A stretch of 64,000 bases of DNA from Thermus caldifontis (GTDB lineage Bacteria > Deinococcota > Deinococci > Deinococcales > Thermaceae). Shown one piece after another: positions 8,133 to 17,006 of the stretch. Position numbers and translations under genes: made by a program. Every line of letters begins with the position of its first letter. The stretch's first letter is position 1. Location: positions 183,645 to 247,644 of the forward strand of contig NZ_QGMX01000003.1 of NCBI RefSeq assembly GCF_003336745.1, written 5' to 3'. The notes beneath the pieces were generated by a model that saw nothing but the letters and a program-made list of their open reading frames with translations, was not told the DNA's origin and made no database searches.

Positions 8133-9809
8133 TTAGAACTCCTCGTCCCACTCCACGATGGTTTCGCTGGTGAGGGTGGTGGCGGAGGGTTTCTGCTCCG
8201 CAAGGGTGGCCACCTCCCTGCCCCGTTCCTTCAGAAGGCCAAACTGGGCGGCGATGCCCCTTAAGCCCGCTCCGGCGAAGGCCACCACCAGGAAGATGGC
8301 GTTCCCCCAGGCCAGGTAAGGCACCAGGCCTTGGCCGATGGAGAGGTTGCTCAAGAAGGCTAGAAAGGGCGTACCCCCGTAGTCGGCCATGATGGCGCCG
8401 AAGTAGGAGAGCCCCTCCACCACGATGGGTAGGAAGAGGAAGAGAAAGGCCAGGGCCAGCAGGTTCCAGTAGACATTTCGCCCACCAAAGGTGAGGCGGA
8501 TTAGGTAGAGGGGAAAAAGGCTTAAGGCCGCGGCCAGGAGAAAGAGGACGGCCCGGGGGATGCCTGCGCTCTGGGTAACCCAAAGCTTGAAGGAAAGCCA
8601 AGGGGTAGCGGCTGGGCCTTGGCTAAACTGCATTTTTAGCTCCTCGAGGCCTTCGTATACGGCGAACACATCCAAGGTGCGTATGCCGGTGGCGGTGGAG
8701 AGGTGGATTAGGCTGGAGGCGATCTGCCCGGTGAGGCTGGGGTTGACCAGGGAGAAAATGGGTTCCAGTTGGATTTGGAACCGCCATAGGGCCCTTTCCA
8801 GGTGTTCCCGGGCCAGGTTTGGGTTAGCCCTTCCGAGTGCATTGGCCGCAAGCCCCACCTCCAGTAGGGCCTGGTCCAGAACCTCTAAAAGCTCGAAGGT
8901 ATAGTTGTACCCCAGCTCGTAGGCTTGGCGGCGCAAGCTCTGGGCAGTATTGGGGTCCATCCAGACAGGGGTGCGAAAGGTTTCCACTCCCTGGGGTTCT
9001 GGTGATGAGGGTGGGGGAGGGGTGGGAGGGGAAGAGGGCACGGAGGAGGAAACCGGAGGCAGAGAGTTTGAGGAAGGGGAGGTGGTAGGGGGTGGAGCAG
9101 GGATCTCGGGTTTGGGTTGACGCAAGCTAGATCGCCATGCGCTCGCCCTTTGGCCCATTGCCGTCACCTCGGGCCGGAAGTCCTCCCCCCCGGAAACCTT
9201 AGCCAACGCCTGGATGAAGTCCTGGGCCTTAAGGGTGCTTTGGGGGCTATCCTGGATCACCAAAAAGCGGGCGTAGGCCCGGGCCAGGGCCAGATAGGCC
9301 TGGGGGCGGGAGGAAGCGGAAAGGGCTTGGCTCAGGTCCTCAGCCAGGAGCTGAAGGTAGGCGGCTTCCATCTGGAGCCGGGCTTCCTCGGAGGGGCGGT
9401 TTTCCACCCCCTGGACCCGGGCCTGCCTCAGGCCCGTGGCCCGGATGAGCCGGCTTAGGTACAGGGGTTTTTCGGTGGCTTTGGCCTGGAAAAAGCCGTC
9501 GTAAAGGGCCTTGCCCAGAAGGTGGCGCACCAGGAGAAGGCGGGCCTCGAGGTCCACCCGGCTTTGCTTGAGCACCGCCTGCCGGGCATCCTGCAGGTGC
9601 AGGAGGGTGGCGTCGCGCAACACGGGGGGAAGCCCTTCGCTTTCCTGGCGCAGAAGGCTTTGCGCCCGGTCCAGGGCGGAAAGGGCCTGGGTGGGGTTTT
9701 CCAGGCGCACCTGCCTGAGGGTTTCCTCCAGGCGGTCATAGAGCTGGGGCAGGGGGGCGGCCAAGGCCAAAAGGCCAAGGAACAGGGCTAGGGCAAACCA
9801 TCGTTTCAT
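8133..9809 (-). CDS. Unrecognised exported membrane protein with Pro-rich linker
   Basis: 558 aa, family not recognised. Signal peptide (KRWFALALFLGLLALAAP), then a long, mostly helical extracytoplasmic region rich in R, Q and E to about residue 235. Next comes a Pro/Ser linker (about 236-280, for example PPTPPPPSSPEP), a second helical domain, and three to four transmembrane helices between about 400 and 490. The cytosolic tail is short and ends WDEEF. It overlaps the upstream gene by 4 nt (ATGA), so the two form a unit. Coiled packing suggests an envelope scaffold; this is inference. Confidence 0.7.
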   Translation of the reverse strand: MKRWFALALFLGLLALAAPLPQLYDRLEETLRQVRLENPTQALSALDRAQSLLRQESEGLPPVLRDATLLHLQDARQAVLKQSRVDLEARLLLVRHLLGKALYDGFFQAKATEKPLYLSRLIRATGLRQARVQGVENRPSEEARLQMEAAYLQLLAEDLSQALSASSRPQAYLALARAYARFLVIQDSPQSTLKAQDFIQALAKVSGGEDFRPEVTAMGQRASAWRSSLRQPKPEIPAPPPTTSPSSNSLPPVSSSVPSSPPTPPPPSSPEPQGVETFRTPVWMDPNTAQSLRRQAYELGYNYTFELLEVLDQALLEVGLAANALGRANPNLAREHLERALWRFQIQLEPIFSLVNPSLTGQIASSLIHLSTATGIRTLDVFAVYEGLEELKMQFSQGPAATPWLSFKLWVTQSAGIPRAVLFLLAAALSLFPLYLIRLTFGGRNVYWNLLALAFLFLFLPIVVEGLSYFGAIMADYGGTPFLAFLSNLSIGQGLVPYLAWGNAIFLVVAFAGAGLRGIAAQFGLLKERGREVATLAEQKPSATTLTSETIVEWDEEF

Positions 9810-10417
9810 CCGCTGACCTCCGCTAGGGATATGAGCCGCCTTAAGGCGTGGAGCAGGCGGCCGATGTTGGCTTCCTTTCTGGCAAGAAGGCCGATGTATC
9901 CCTGGGCCAGGGGCCTTAGGGCCACGATTTCCCTCTCCAAAAGGGCATAGAAGATCCCGTAGCCCTGGCGCCGGAGGAGGGGGTAGGCCAGGTCCAAGGG
10001 CACGGGTTCCCCGGAGAAAAGCTCCTCCTTGCCTCCATTTCCGGCCACCACCACCCCTGTTACCCCCTCCAGGCGGGCGAGCCTTCTCGCCAGTTGCTGG
10101 CGGGCTCTAGGGTCCTCGAGGTCCACCGCCTCTAGGGGGAGCTCCTCTTCCTCGGCTTCGGGGGCCTCAGCTTCCGCTATCGGGAAAGAGGCCTGTTCCC
10201 TCCATTCCCGCGCCAAGGCCTTGAGCTCCGGGGGCATTTCCCGGAAGGGAAGGAGGCGGCGGAGCTCAGGCCAGAGGGTTTCCTCTAGAAGGCGCGCCCA
10301 CTCCCCGGGGGAGGTGGGCCTCCTCTGGGCCAGGGCCCGCCTCACCAGGTTTTCCGCGGCCTGGCGGGAGACATATTGGCTCAGAACTTGCAAAAGGCTT
10401 TCCTCGTTGGACGCCAT
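9806..10417 (-). CDS. Unknown protein, possible Roadblock/LC7-like C-terminal domain
   Basis: 203 aa, no signal peptide. The N-terminus is helical (YVSRQAAENLVRRAL), the middle acidic (AEAPEAEEEELPLEAVDLED). The C-terminus (about residues 115-200) has a strand pattern GVTGVVVAGNGGKEELFSG and ends IGRLLHALRRL, resembling Roadblock/LC7 modules such as MglB, small GTPase partners. The resemblance is weak and seen only by eye. Cotranscribed with the downstream membrane protein, and its start faces the tRNA cluster. Confidence 0.6.
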   Translation of the reverse strand: MASNEESLLQVLSQYVSRQAAENLVRRALAQRRPTSPGEWARLLEETLWPELRRLLPFREMPPELKALAREWREQASFPIAEAEAPEAEEEELPLEAVDLEDPRARQQLARRLARLEGVTGVVVAGNGGKEELFSGEPVPLDLAYPLLRRQGYGIFYALLEREIVALRPLAQGYIGLLARKEANIGRLLHALRRLISLAEVSG

Positions 10418-10435
10418 AGGAGGACACCCTGGGGC

Positions 10436-10464
10436 TTGCCAATCTGCCCTTCAAAGTGTACCAT
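10436..10464 (+). promoter_or_regulatory. Promoter of the tRNA-Gln/Glu/Glu cluster
   Basis: TTGCCA (-35, 10436-10441), 17-nt spacer, TACCAT (-10, 10459-10464), 32 nt upstream of the tRNA-Gln 5' end. Confidence 0.55.
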
Positions 10465-10496
10465 AACCTCTGCCCGAGGGATCGGGCAAGCGCCGC

Positions 10497-10570
10497 TGGG
10501 GTGTCGTCTAACGGCAGGACAGCGGACTCTGGATCCGCCGGTCGTGGTTCGAGTCCACGCACCCCAGCCA
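10497..10570 (+). tRNA. tRNA-Gln (CTG)
   Basis: Complete cloverleaf: acceptor TGGGGTG pairs with CACCCCA, anticodon stem GCGGA/TCCGC encloses the loop CTCTGGA (anticodon CTG), and the T-arm GGTTCGAGTCC is present. CCA is encoded. First of three tRNAs in a row. Confidence 0.96.
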
Positions 10571-10576
10571 AAACCT

Positions 10577-10651
10577 GGCCCCATCGACTAGTGGTTAGGT
10601 CACCGCCCTTTCAAGGCGGCGGCGGGGGTTCGAGTCCCCCTGGGGTCACCA
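10577..10651 (+). tRNA. tRNA-Glu (TTC)
   Basis: Acceptor GGCCCCA pairs with TGGGGTC (one G-U). The anticodon stem CCGCC/GGCGG encloses CTTTCAA, anticodon TTC. T-loop GGTTCGAGTCC, encoded CCA. Six nt after tRNA-Gln. Confidence 0.96.
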
Positions 10652-10672
10652 GAAGCAGTCCGAGCCGCGCAT

Positions 10673-10748
10673 GGCCCCATCGTCTAGAGGCCTAGGACAC
10701 GGCCCTCTCAAGGCCGAGACGGGGGTTCGAATCCCCCTGGGGTCACCA
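10673..10748 (+). tRNA. tRNA-Glu (CTC)
   Basis: Same acceptor as the preceding tRNA-Glu, anticodon stem CGGCC/GGCCG around CTCTCAA, anticodon CTC, T-loop GGTTCGAATCC, encoded CCA. The two Glu isoacceptors share acceptor and T-arm sequence and look like a duplication with anticodon change. Confidence 0.96.
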
Positions 10749-10880
10749 GATGCGGCTCGGATTGCTTTTATGCCTGGGCCAGATTTCCCTTGACGGATGC
10801 CCTGGTCTTGGGGGAAACTGGATGGGCTATACCCCCGCTGGGTATGTGGGGGTGTAACCTGGACAAAGGAGGAGGGATCC

Positions 10881-11858
10881 ATGGAGTTCACCCTCACCGG
10901 GCTTGCGGGAAGCGGGGAAAAGGAGGAACGGTACGATGTGGTCATTATCGGCGGGGGGCCTGCGGGCCTTACCGCGGGGATTTACGCCGGGCGGGCCCAG
11001 CTCAAGACCGTCATCCTGGAAAAAGGCCTCCCCGGGGGGCAGATCGCCCAGACCGACGAGGTGGAGAACTACCCGGGCTTCCCCGAGGGCATCTCCGGGC
11101 CGGAGTTGGCGGGCCGCATGGTGCAGCAGGCGGAGAAGTTTGGGGCGCGGATCGTCATGGACGAGGTCCTGGGCCTCGAGGCCCAAAACGGGGGCTTTCT
11201 GGTGCGGGGGTTTGAGCGCGCCTACTTCGGGCGCGTGGTCATCATCGCCACCGGCGCCAATCCCAGGAAGCTCGGGGTGCCCGGAGAGGAGAAGTTCTAT
11301 GGCCGGGGGGTTTCCACCTGCGCCACCTGCGACGGCTTCTTCTACCGCGACAAGGAGGTGGTGGTGGTGGGCGGCGGGGATGCGGCCGTGGAGGAGGGGC
11401 TTTTCCTTACCAAGTTCGCCCGCAAGGTAACCCTCATCCACCGCCGGGATGAGCTAAGGGCCAACAAGGTGGCCCAGGCTCGGGCTTTCCAGAACCCCAA
11501 GATGCACTTCCTCTTCTCCCACATCGTCACCGAGATTCTGGGGGAGGACCAGGTCACGGGGGTTAGGCTGAAGAACCTAAAAACCGGGGAGGAGTACGTC
11601 TACCCCACGGATGGGGTCTTCGTCTTCATCGGCCACGAGCCCAACACCTCCTTCCTCAAGGGGGTGGTGGAGCTAAGGTCCGACGGCTACGTGGCGGTGC
11701 GGGATGAGGTCTTCACCTCGGTGCCCGGCATCTTCGCCGCTGGGGATGTGGCCGACCCCATCTACCGCCAGCTCACCACCAGCGTGGGGGCAGGCACCCG
11801 GGCGGCCATGATGGCGGAGCGCTACCTGGCGGAGGCCCACGAGAAGGTGAAACCCTAG
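10881..11858 (+). CDS. trxB: Thioredoxin-disulfide reductase family flavoprotein
   Basis: FAD-dependent enzyme reducing thioredoxin with NAD(P)H; cytosolic. 325 aa from ATG 10881, which has a strong ribosome site (AAAGGAGGAGGG). FAD motif GGGPAG at residues 24-29, redox-active C147-A-T-C150, second dinucleotide motif GGGDAAVEE with HRRDELRA, the arginine pair that favours NADPH, and the C-terminal FAD contact FAAGDVAD. In-frame sequence upstream to 10797 is rejected because it overlaps the likely promoter region. The DUF4127 gene follows after 8 nt. Confidence 0.93.
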   Translation: MEFTLTGLAGSGEKEERYDVVIIGGGPAGLTAGIYAGRAQLKTVILEKGLPGGQIAQTDEVENYPGFPEGISGPELAGRMVQQAEKFGARIVMDEVLGLEAQNGGFLVRGFERAYFGRVVIIATGANPRKLGVPGEEKFYGRGVSTCATCDGFFYRDKEVVVVGGGDAAVEEGLFLTKFARKVTLIHRRDELRANKVAQARAFQNPKMHFLFSHIVTEILGEDQVTGVRLKNLKTGEEYVYPTDGVFVFIGHEPNTSFLKGVVELRSDGYVAVRDEVFTSVPGIFAAGDVADPIYRQLTTSVGAGTRAAMMAERYLAEAHEKVKP

Positions 11859-11866
11859 GGCCTAGG

Positions 11867-13099
11867 GTGCGGGGCCTGGTACTGGCGCTTTTCCTTTGGG
11901 GTTTGGGCCTGGCCCAGGCCTCCATCTTTTACCTTCCCCTGGACGACCGCCCCCCCAACTGGGCCCCTTGCACCTGGGGCCTGGTGGCCTGCCCGCCCAA
12001 GGAGGCTTACCGTGGGCCTCTTGGGGCGGATCTCCAGGCCCTGAGGGTTTGGCTCCTCGCTGCCCCGGGAGAGAGGCTTGTGGCCAGCCTGGATGCCCTA
12101 GCCTACGGGGGTCTCCTGCAAAGCCGGCACCTGCCCCTGGCCCCAGAGGATGCCCTGGCCCGGCTTGGGCCCTTGCTCTCCTGGAGGGTGCGCCAGGGGG
12201 GAGAGCTTCTCCTTTTCGGGGTGGTGCCCCGGTGGGACGCCACCTGGAGGCAAAGGAACCTGGCCGTGTTGCAGGCCTTGACCTCCTGGGCGAGACTTCC
12301 TGGGGTCTACCTCGAGGCGGTTTGGGACGACGCCCTGAGGAACTCCCCTGCCCCCAAAGAGGCCAAAGCCCTTTCCTACCCCAGCCGTCCGGGGGCGGAC
12401 GAGGCGGGACAAGTCCTTCTCCTAAGGGCCTTAAGGCCCGGCCTTAAGGTGGCGGTGGTCTACGAGGAGGAGGCCCTGGAGGGGCGCACTACCCCCTATG
12501 AGGGCCTACCCTTGCGGGATACGGTGACCGGGGTGCTCCAGAGCGCCCTGGCCCAAAGGGTTTCCCTGGAAGAGGGGCCCGACCTGGTCCTTTACGTCTA
12601 CGGGGGTCGGAATCCCAGGAGGGCCACCCAGGACCTCCTCCGCCTCATGCCCCGCTTTCCCGTGGCCCTGGCGGATCTTTCCCGGGTGAACCGCGGGGAT
12701 GCGGGCCTCATGGCTTACCTGGAAGGCCTGGGGCTTTACCCTCGCCTTGCCGCTTACGCCGCCTGGGGTACTCCCGCCAACAACCTGGGAAGCGCCCTGG
12801 CCCAGGGGGGGCTTTTTCTTAGGGATCGGCAAGGAAGGCTTGGGCGCCTGGCCGAGGCCTACTTCGCCTACTGGTGGGGGGAGGTGGGCCGCCCCTGGAT
12901 GCGGGCCCGTTTCCCTGAGCCCTTGTCCGTGGAGGCCCAAAGGGTGGCGGCCCTTTGGCCGTACCTGGAGCTAGAGGGGTACCGGGTGGACCTCGAGGAC
13001 CTACGCTTCCCCTGGGAGAGGTCCTTTGAGGCCGAGGTCCGCCTAGAGTTGGTTGCCCTTTCCCCTGGGCTTGCGGGCAGGGTCCGGCTTACCTGGTAA
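11867..13099 (+). CDS. DUF4127-family exported protein
   Basis: 410 aa with a signal peptide (GLVLALFLWGLGLAQA), GTG start. The mature protein begins with FYLPLDDRPPNW, the hallmark of DUF4127, and has AYGGLLQSRH and DLSRVNRGDAGLMAYL further on. Function of the family is not established; the fold resembles TIM-barrel-like carbohydrate-active proteins only by speculation. It follows trxB closely and precedes the HD-GYP gene, both on the same strand. Confidence 0.75.
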   Translation: MRGLVLALFLWGLGLAQASIFYLPLDDRPPNWAPCTWGLVACPPKEAYRGPLGADLQALRVWLLAAPGERLVASLDALAYGGLLQSRHLPLAPEDALARLGPLLSWRVRQGGELLLFGVVPRWDATWRQRNLAVLQALTSWARLPGVYLEAVWDDALRNSPAPKEAKALSYPSRPGADEAGQVLLLRALRPGLKVAVVYEEEALEGRTTPYEGLPLRDTVTGVLQSALAQRVSLEEGPDLVLYVYGGRNPRRATQDLLRLMPRFPVALADLSRVNRGDAGLMAYLEGLGLYPRLAAYAAWGTPANNLGSALAQGGLFLRDRQGRLGRLAEAYFAYWWGEVGRPWMRARFPEPLSVEAQRVAALWPYLELEGYRVDLEDLRFPWERSFEAEVRLELVALSPGLAGRVRLTW

Positions 13100-13113
13100 A
13101 GTGTAGTCCCGTG

Positions 13114-14718
13114 ATGGTCCCTGGTCATCCCGGAGAACCCCATGGCGTAAGCCTCGAGGTGCGGGAGCTAAGGCGCCTCCAGGCCTTGGCCGAGGCCTGG
13201 CGTATCCTCGCTCCTTTGGAGCGGCCGGAGGAGGTGTACCGGGCCGTGGTGGAAACCGCCAAGAAGGCCACGCGGGCCGTCTCTGTTCTCCTCTTTCTCC
13301 ACCGTCCCCAGGAGGATGCGCTGGAGCTGGTGGCGGCCGCGGGCCTCAGCCAGGACAAGGTGGGCCTTAAGCTCCCCAGGGGAAAGGGGATCTCCTGGGC
13401 AGTGTTGGAGAAGGGAGGGCCCCTCTACCTGGCGGACGTGACCCGGGAGCCTCGGGTCATCTTTCTTTCCGGCAGACCCCAACCTGGGGTTTACTTAGGC
13501 GTGCCCTTGCGGGATACCCAGGGTCGGGTTTTTGGGGTGCTTTCCATGGATACCGCCGGCGGGGTAGGGGAGATTCTGCCCGAGGAGGAGGCTTGGATCC
13601 GGGCCTTGGCGGAAGCGGCAGGCTTGGTCTTGGCCCGCATAGAGGCTTTGGAGAAGGCGAAGGCGGAGGCTGAACGGGCCCAGGCTCTTCTGGAACTTTC
13701 CTTGGCCTTGGAGGCTACCCGGGACCCTTTGGCCATGGCCCAGGAGGCCCTGGAGACCCTCCTCCGCCTGACCCCTTACCATGCGGGGGCCCTTTACCTT
13801 TTTCAGGAGGGAACGGTTAGGCCTGCCGTGCTCTCAGGAGGGTACCCCGAGGACTTTCCCCGGCTTTACGAGGAGCATCCCATCCGCTTTGGGCAAGGGC
13901 TCCTGGGCCACCCCAGGCTTTGGGAAGGGCCGGTGTATGTGGAGGACTATGCCCGTTTTCCCGGGGCCCTGAGGCCCTATGGGGAAAAGGGGCTTCGCTC
14001 TGCTCTTTTGGTGCCTCTTAAGCCTGAAGGTAAGCGGTACGGGGTGCTGGCCCTGGGCTCGTTCCGGGAGGCGGTGCCCTACTCTTCTGAGGACGAGAAG
14101 GTCTTGCGCCTGGTAGCCCGTAGGCTCGAGGAGGCCTTGGAGCGCCTTTCCCACCTCGGAACCCTAAACCTTACCCGGGAGGCTGCCCTGAAGGCCCTGG
14201 CCCGGGTCCTGGAGTACCGGGACCTGGAGACCAAGGGGCACACGGAGCGGGTGGCGGAACTCTCCTTGCGCCTGGGGAAGGCGGTGGGGTTTCCCGACCT
14301 GGAAGGCCTTCGCCTGGGGGCCTACTTTCACGATTTGGGCAAGCTGGCCCTGCCCGACGAGGTCTTGCGCAAGCCTGCAGCCCTCTCCACCGGGGAGTGG
14401 CGGCAGGTGAAAACCCACCCCGAGGTGGGCCTGGAGATCCTCAAGAACCTGCCCTTCCTTCCCAAAACCGCCTTGAACGTGGTCCTCTACCACCATGAAC
14501 GGTGGGACGGTTCGGGGTACCCGAAGGGATTAAAAGGGGAGGAAATCCCCTTGGAGGCCCGCATCTTTGCGGTGGCGGATGTCTACGATGCCCTCATTTC
14601 CGAAAGGCCCTATAAACGGGCCTGGACCCCAGAGGAAGCGCAAGGAGAGCTCCGGGCCCAGGCCGGCAAGGGCCTGGACCCTAAGCTGGTGGCGGTGTTT
14701 TTGGACCTAGTTCGTTAG
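13114..14718 (+). CDS. GAF-GAF-HD-GYP phosphodiesterase
   Basis: 534-aa cytosolic sensor. Two GAF domains (about residues 20-165 and 190-340) precede an HD-GYP domain (about 355-530). The HD-GYP part has HTERVAELSLRLG, FHDLGKLALPDEVL and HHERWDGSGYPKGLKG, all key metal and GYP residues intact, so c-di-GMP hydrolysis is expected. ATG 13114 is preferred over the adjacent GTG 13111: TGTAGT ends 6 nt before it, a possible leaderless promoter. Converges on glmS with a 1-nt gap between stops. Confidence 0.9.
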   Translation: MVPGHPGEPHGVSLEVRELRRLQALAEAWRILAPLERPEEVYRAVVETAKKATRAVSVLLFLHRPQEDALELVAAAGLSQDKVGLKLPRGKGISWAVLEKGGPLYLADVTREPRVIFLSGRPQPGVYLGVPLRDTQGRVFGVLSMDTAGGVGEILPEEEAWIRALAEAAGLVLARIEALEKAKAEAERAQALLELSLALEATRDPLAMAQEALETLLRLTPYHAGALYLFQEGTVRPAVLSGGYPEDFPRLYEEHPIRFGQGLLGHPRLWEGPVYVEDYARFPGALRPYGEKGLRSALLVPLKPEGKRYGVLALGSFREAVPYSSEDEKVLRLVARRLEEALERLSHLGTLNLTREAALKALARVLEYRDLETKGHTERVAELSLRLGKAVGFPDLEGLRLGAYFHDLGKLALPDEVLRKPAALSTGEWRQVKTHPEVGLEILKNLPFLPKTALNVVLYHHERWDGSGYPKGLKGEEIPLEARIFAVADVYDALISERPYKRAWTPEEAQGELRAQAGKGLDPKLVAVFLDLVR

Positions 14719-14719
14719 C

Positions 14720-16534
<1,815 letters not shown>

Positions 16535-16582
16535 ATGGCACCCATTCGGGCGGCAAAGGGACCACCCGGTCGTCGCTTCCTT

Positions 16583-16760
16583 GGCGCCCTGCCCCTCGGT
16601 TGTCCCCAGCGGGGCTTTCCCTTGGGGCTTTTCCCAGGCGGGCGGGGCGGGCACACCCCGGGCGGCATCCGCGGATTCCTCGACCTTTCCCGGTTTCCCG
16701 GTTATCCCCTTTAGGGGTCCGCCACCTCGTCAGGCCGCTATGGGCCCCCTGCGCTTCCCG
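16583..16760 (-). ncRNA. glmS ribozyme (self-cleaving, GlcN6P-responsive leader)
   Basis: On the minus strand the leader reads A|GCGC (cleavage expected after 16755) and a short hairpin GGGCC/GGCCT. It then shows the core TGACGAGG (near 16730), a TCGAGG segment, and GCGGATGCC followed by CCCGG. GGCGG (after GAGG) pairs with CCGCC. These match, in order, the conserved parts of Bacillus and Thermoanaerobacter glmS ribozymes. Two extra hairpins (CCCC-TAAA-GGGG and CCGG-GAAA-CCGG) are inserted before TCGA. A 3' accessory domain extends to about 16583, 48 nt before the glmS ATG. Assigned by eye from remembered consensus; the first paired segment has one C-A mismatch. Confidence 0.8.
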
Positions 16761-16815
16761 CCTTCCCCCTTCCCTTTGCTAGTTTCGCCCTTCCTCCCAC
16801 CCCCTCCTTCGGCGG

Positions 16816-16824
16816 AGTATAGCA
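16816..16824 (-). promoter_or_regulatory. Extended -10 promoter of glmS
   Basis: TGCTATACT on the minus strand is an extended -10 (TG-n-TATACT). Transcription from about 16809 would give a leader of roughly 275 nt containing the ribozyme. No -35 at normal spacing. Confidence 0.6.
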
Positions 16825-16844
16825 AAACCTTAAGGCCAGGAGGC

Positions 16845-16874
16845 TTGACAAGGTCTGGGTGAGGCTTTTATGAT
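16845..16874 (+). promoter_or_regulatory. slpA: Promoter of slpA
   Basis: TTGACA (16845-16850), 18-nt spacer, TATGAT (16869-16874). This is a near-consensus strong promoter pointing at slpA and starting RNA near 16881. It lies back to back with the glmS promoter. Confidence 0.85.
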
Positions 16875-16879
16875 AACGG

Positions 16880-17004
16880 CGGACGCAAGGCGGAAAAGGT
16901 TTTTGCTGAGCACGTCTTGCGTCCGGGAAAGCGCCCTTTGGGGAGGAAACGCGGAAACTCGCCCAAAATGGCGCTTCCCGAAACCCTAAAGGGGGTGTAA
17001 GGAA
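16880..17004 (+). promoter_or_regulatory. Structured 5' leader of slpA
   Basis: About 126 nt of leader. CGGACGCAAG (16880-16889) pairs perfectly with CTTGCGTCCG (16916-16925), a stem beginning at the likely +1. GGGAAAGCGCC (16925-16935) pairs with GGCGCTTCCC (16970-16979) with one bulged A. The ribosome site GGGGGTGTAAGGAAG follows. A long leader of similar length is known for slpA of T. thermophilus. Confidence 0.7.
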
Positions 17005-17006
17005 GT

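Noticed and set aside
7729..8601. Long minus-strand open frame across the fmt end
   Set aside because: It is antisense to fmt and in a different frame from the 558-aa membrane protein; the composition is that of a GC-rich shadow frame.
10797..10880. Upstream start for trxB
   Set aside because: ATG 10881 has a strong ribosome site, and the extension is not like the family. A TTGACG at about 10790 has no -10 at proper spacing, so no trxB promoter is listed.
16535..16654. 40-residue N-terminal extension of glmS
   Set aside because: The enzyme needs Cys as residue 2; this stretch lies in the leader and ribozyme.
16755..16850. TTGTCA (16851-16846, minus) as -35 of glmS
   Set aside because: It is 24 nt from the -10, too far; the extended -10 alone is preferred.
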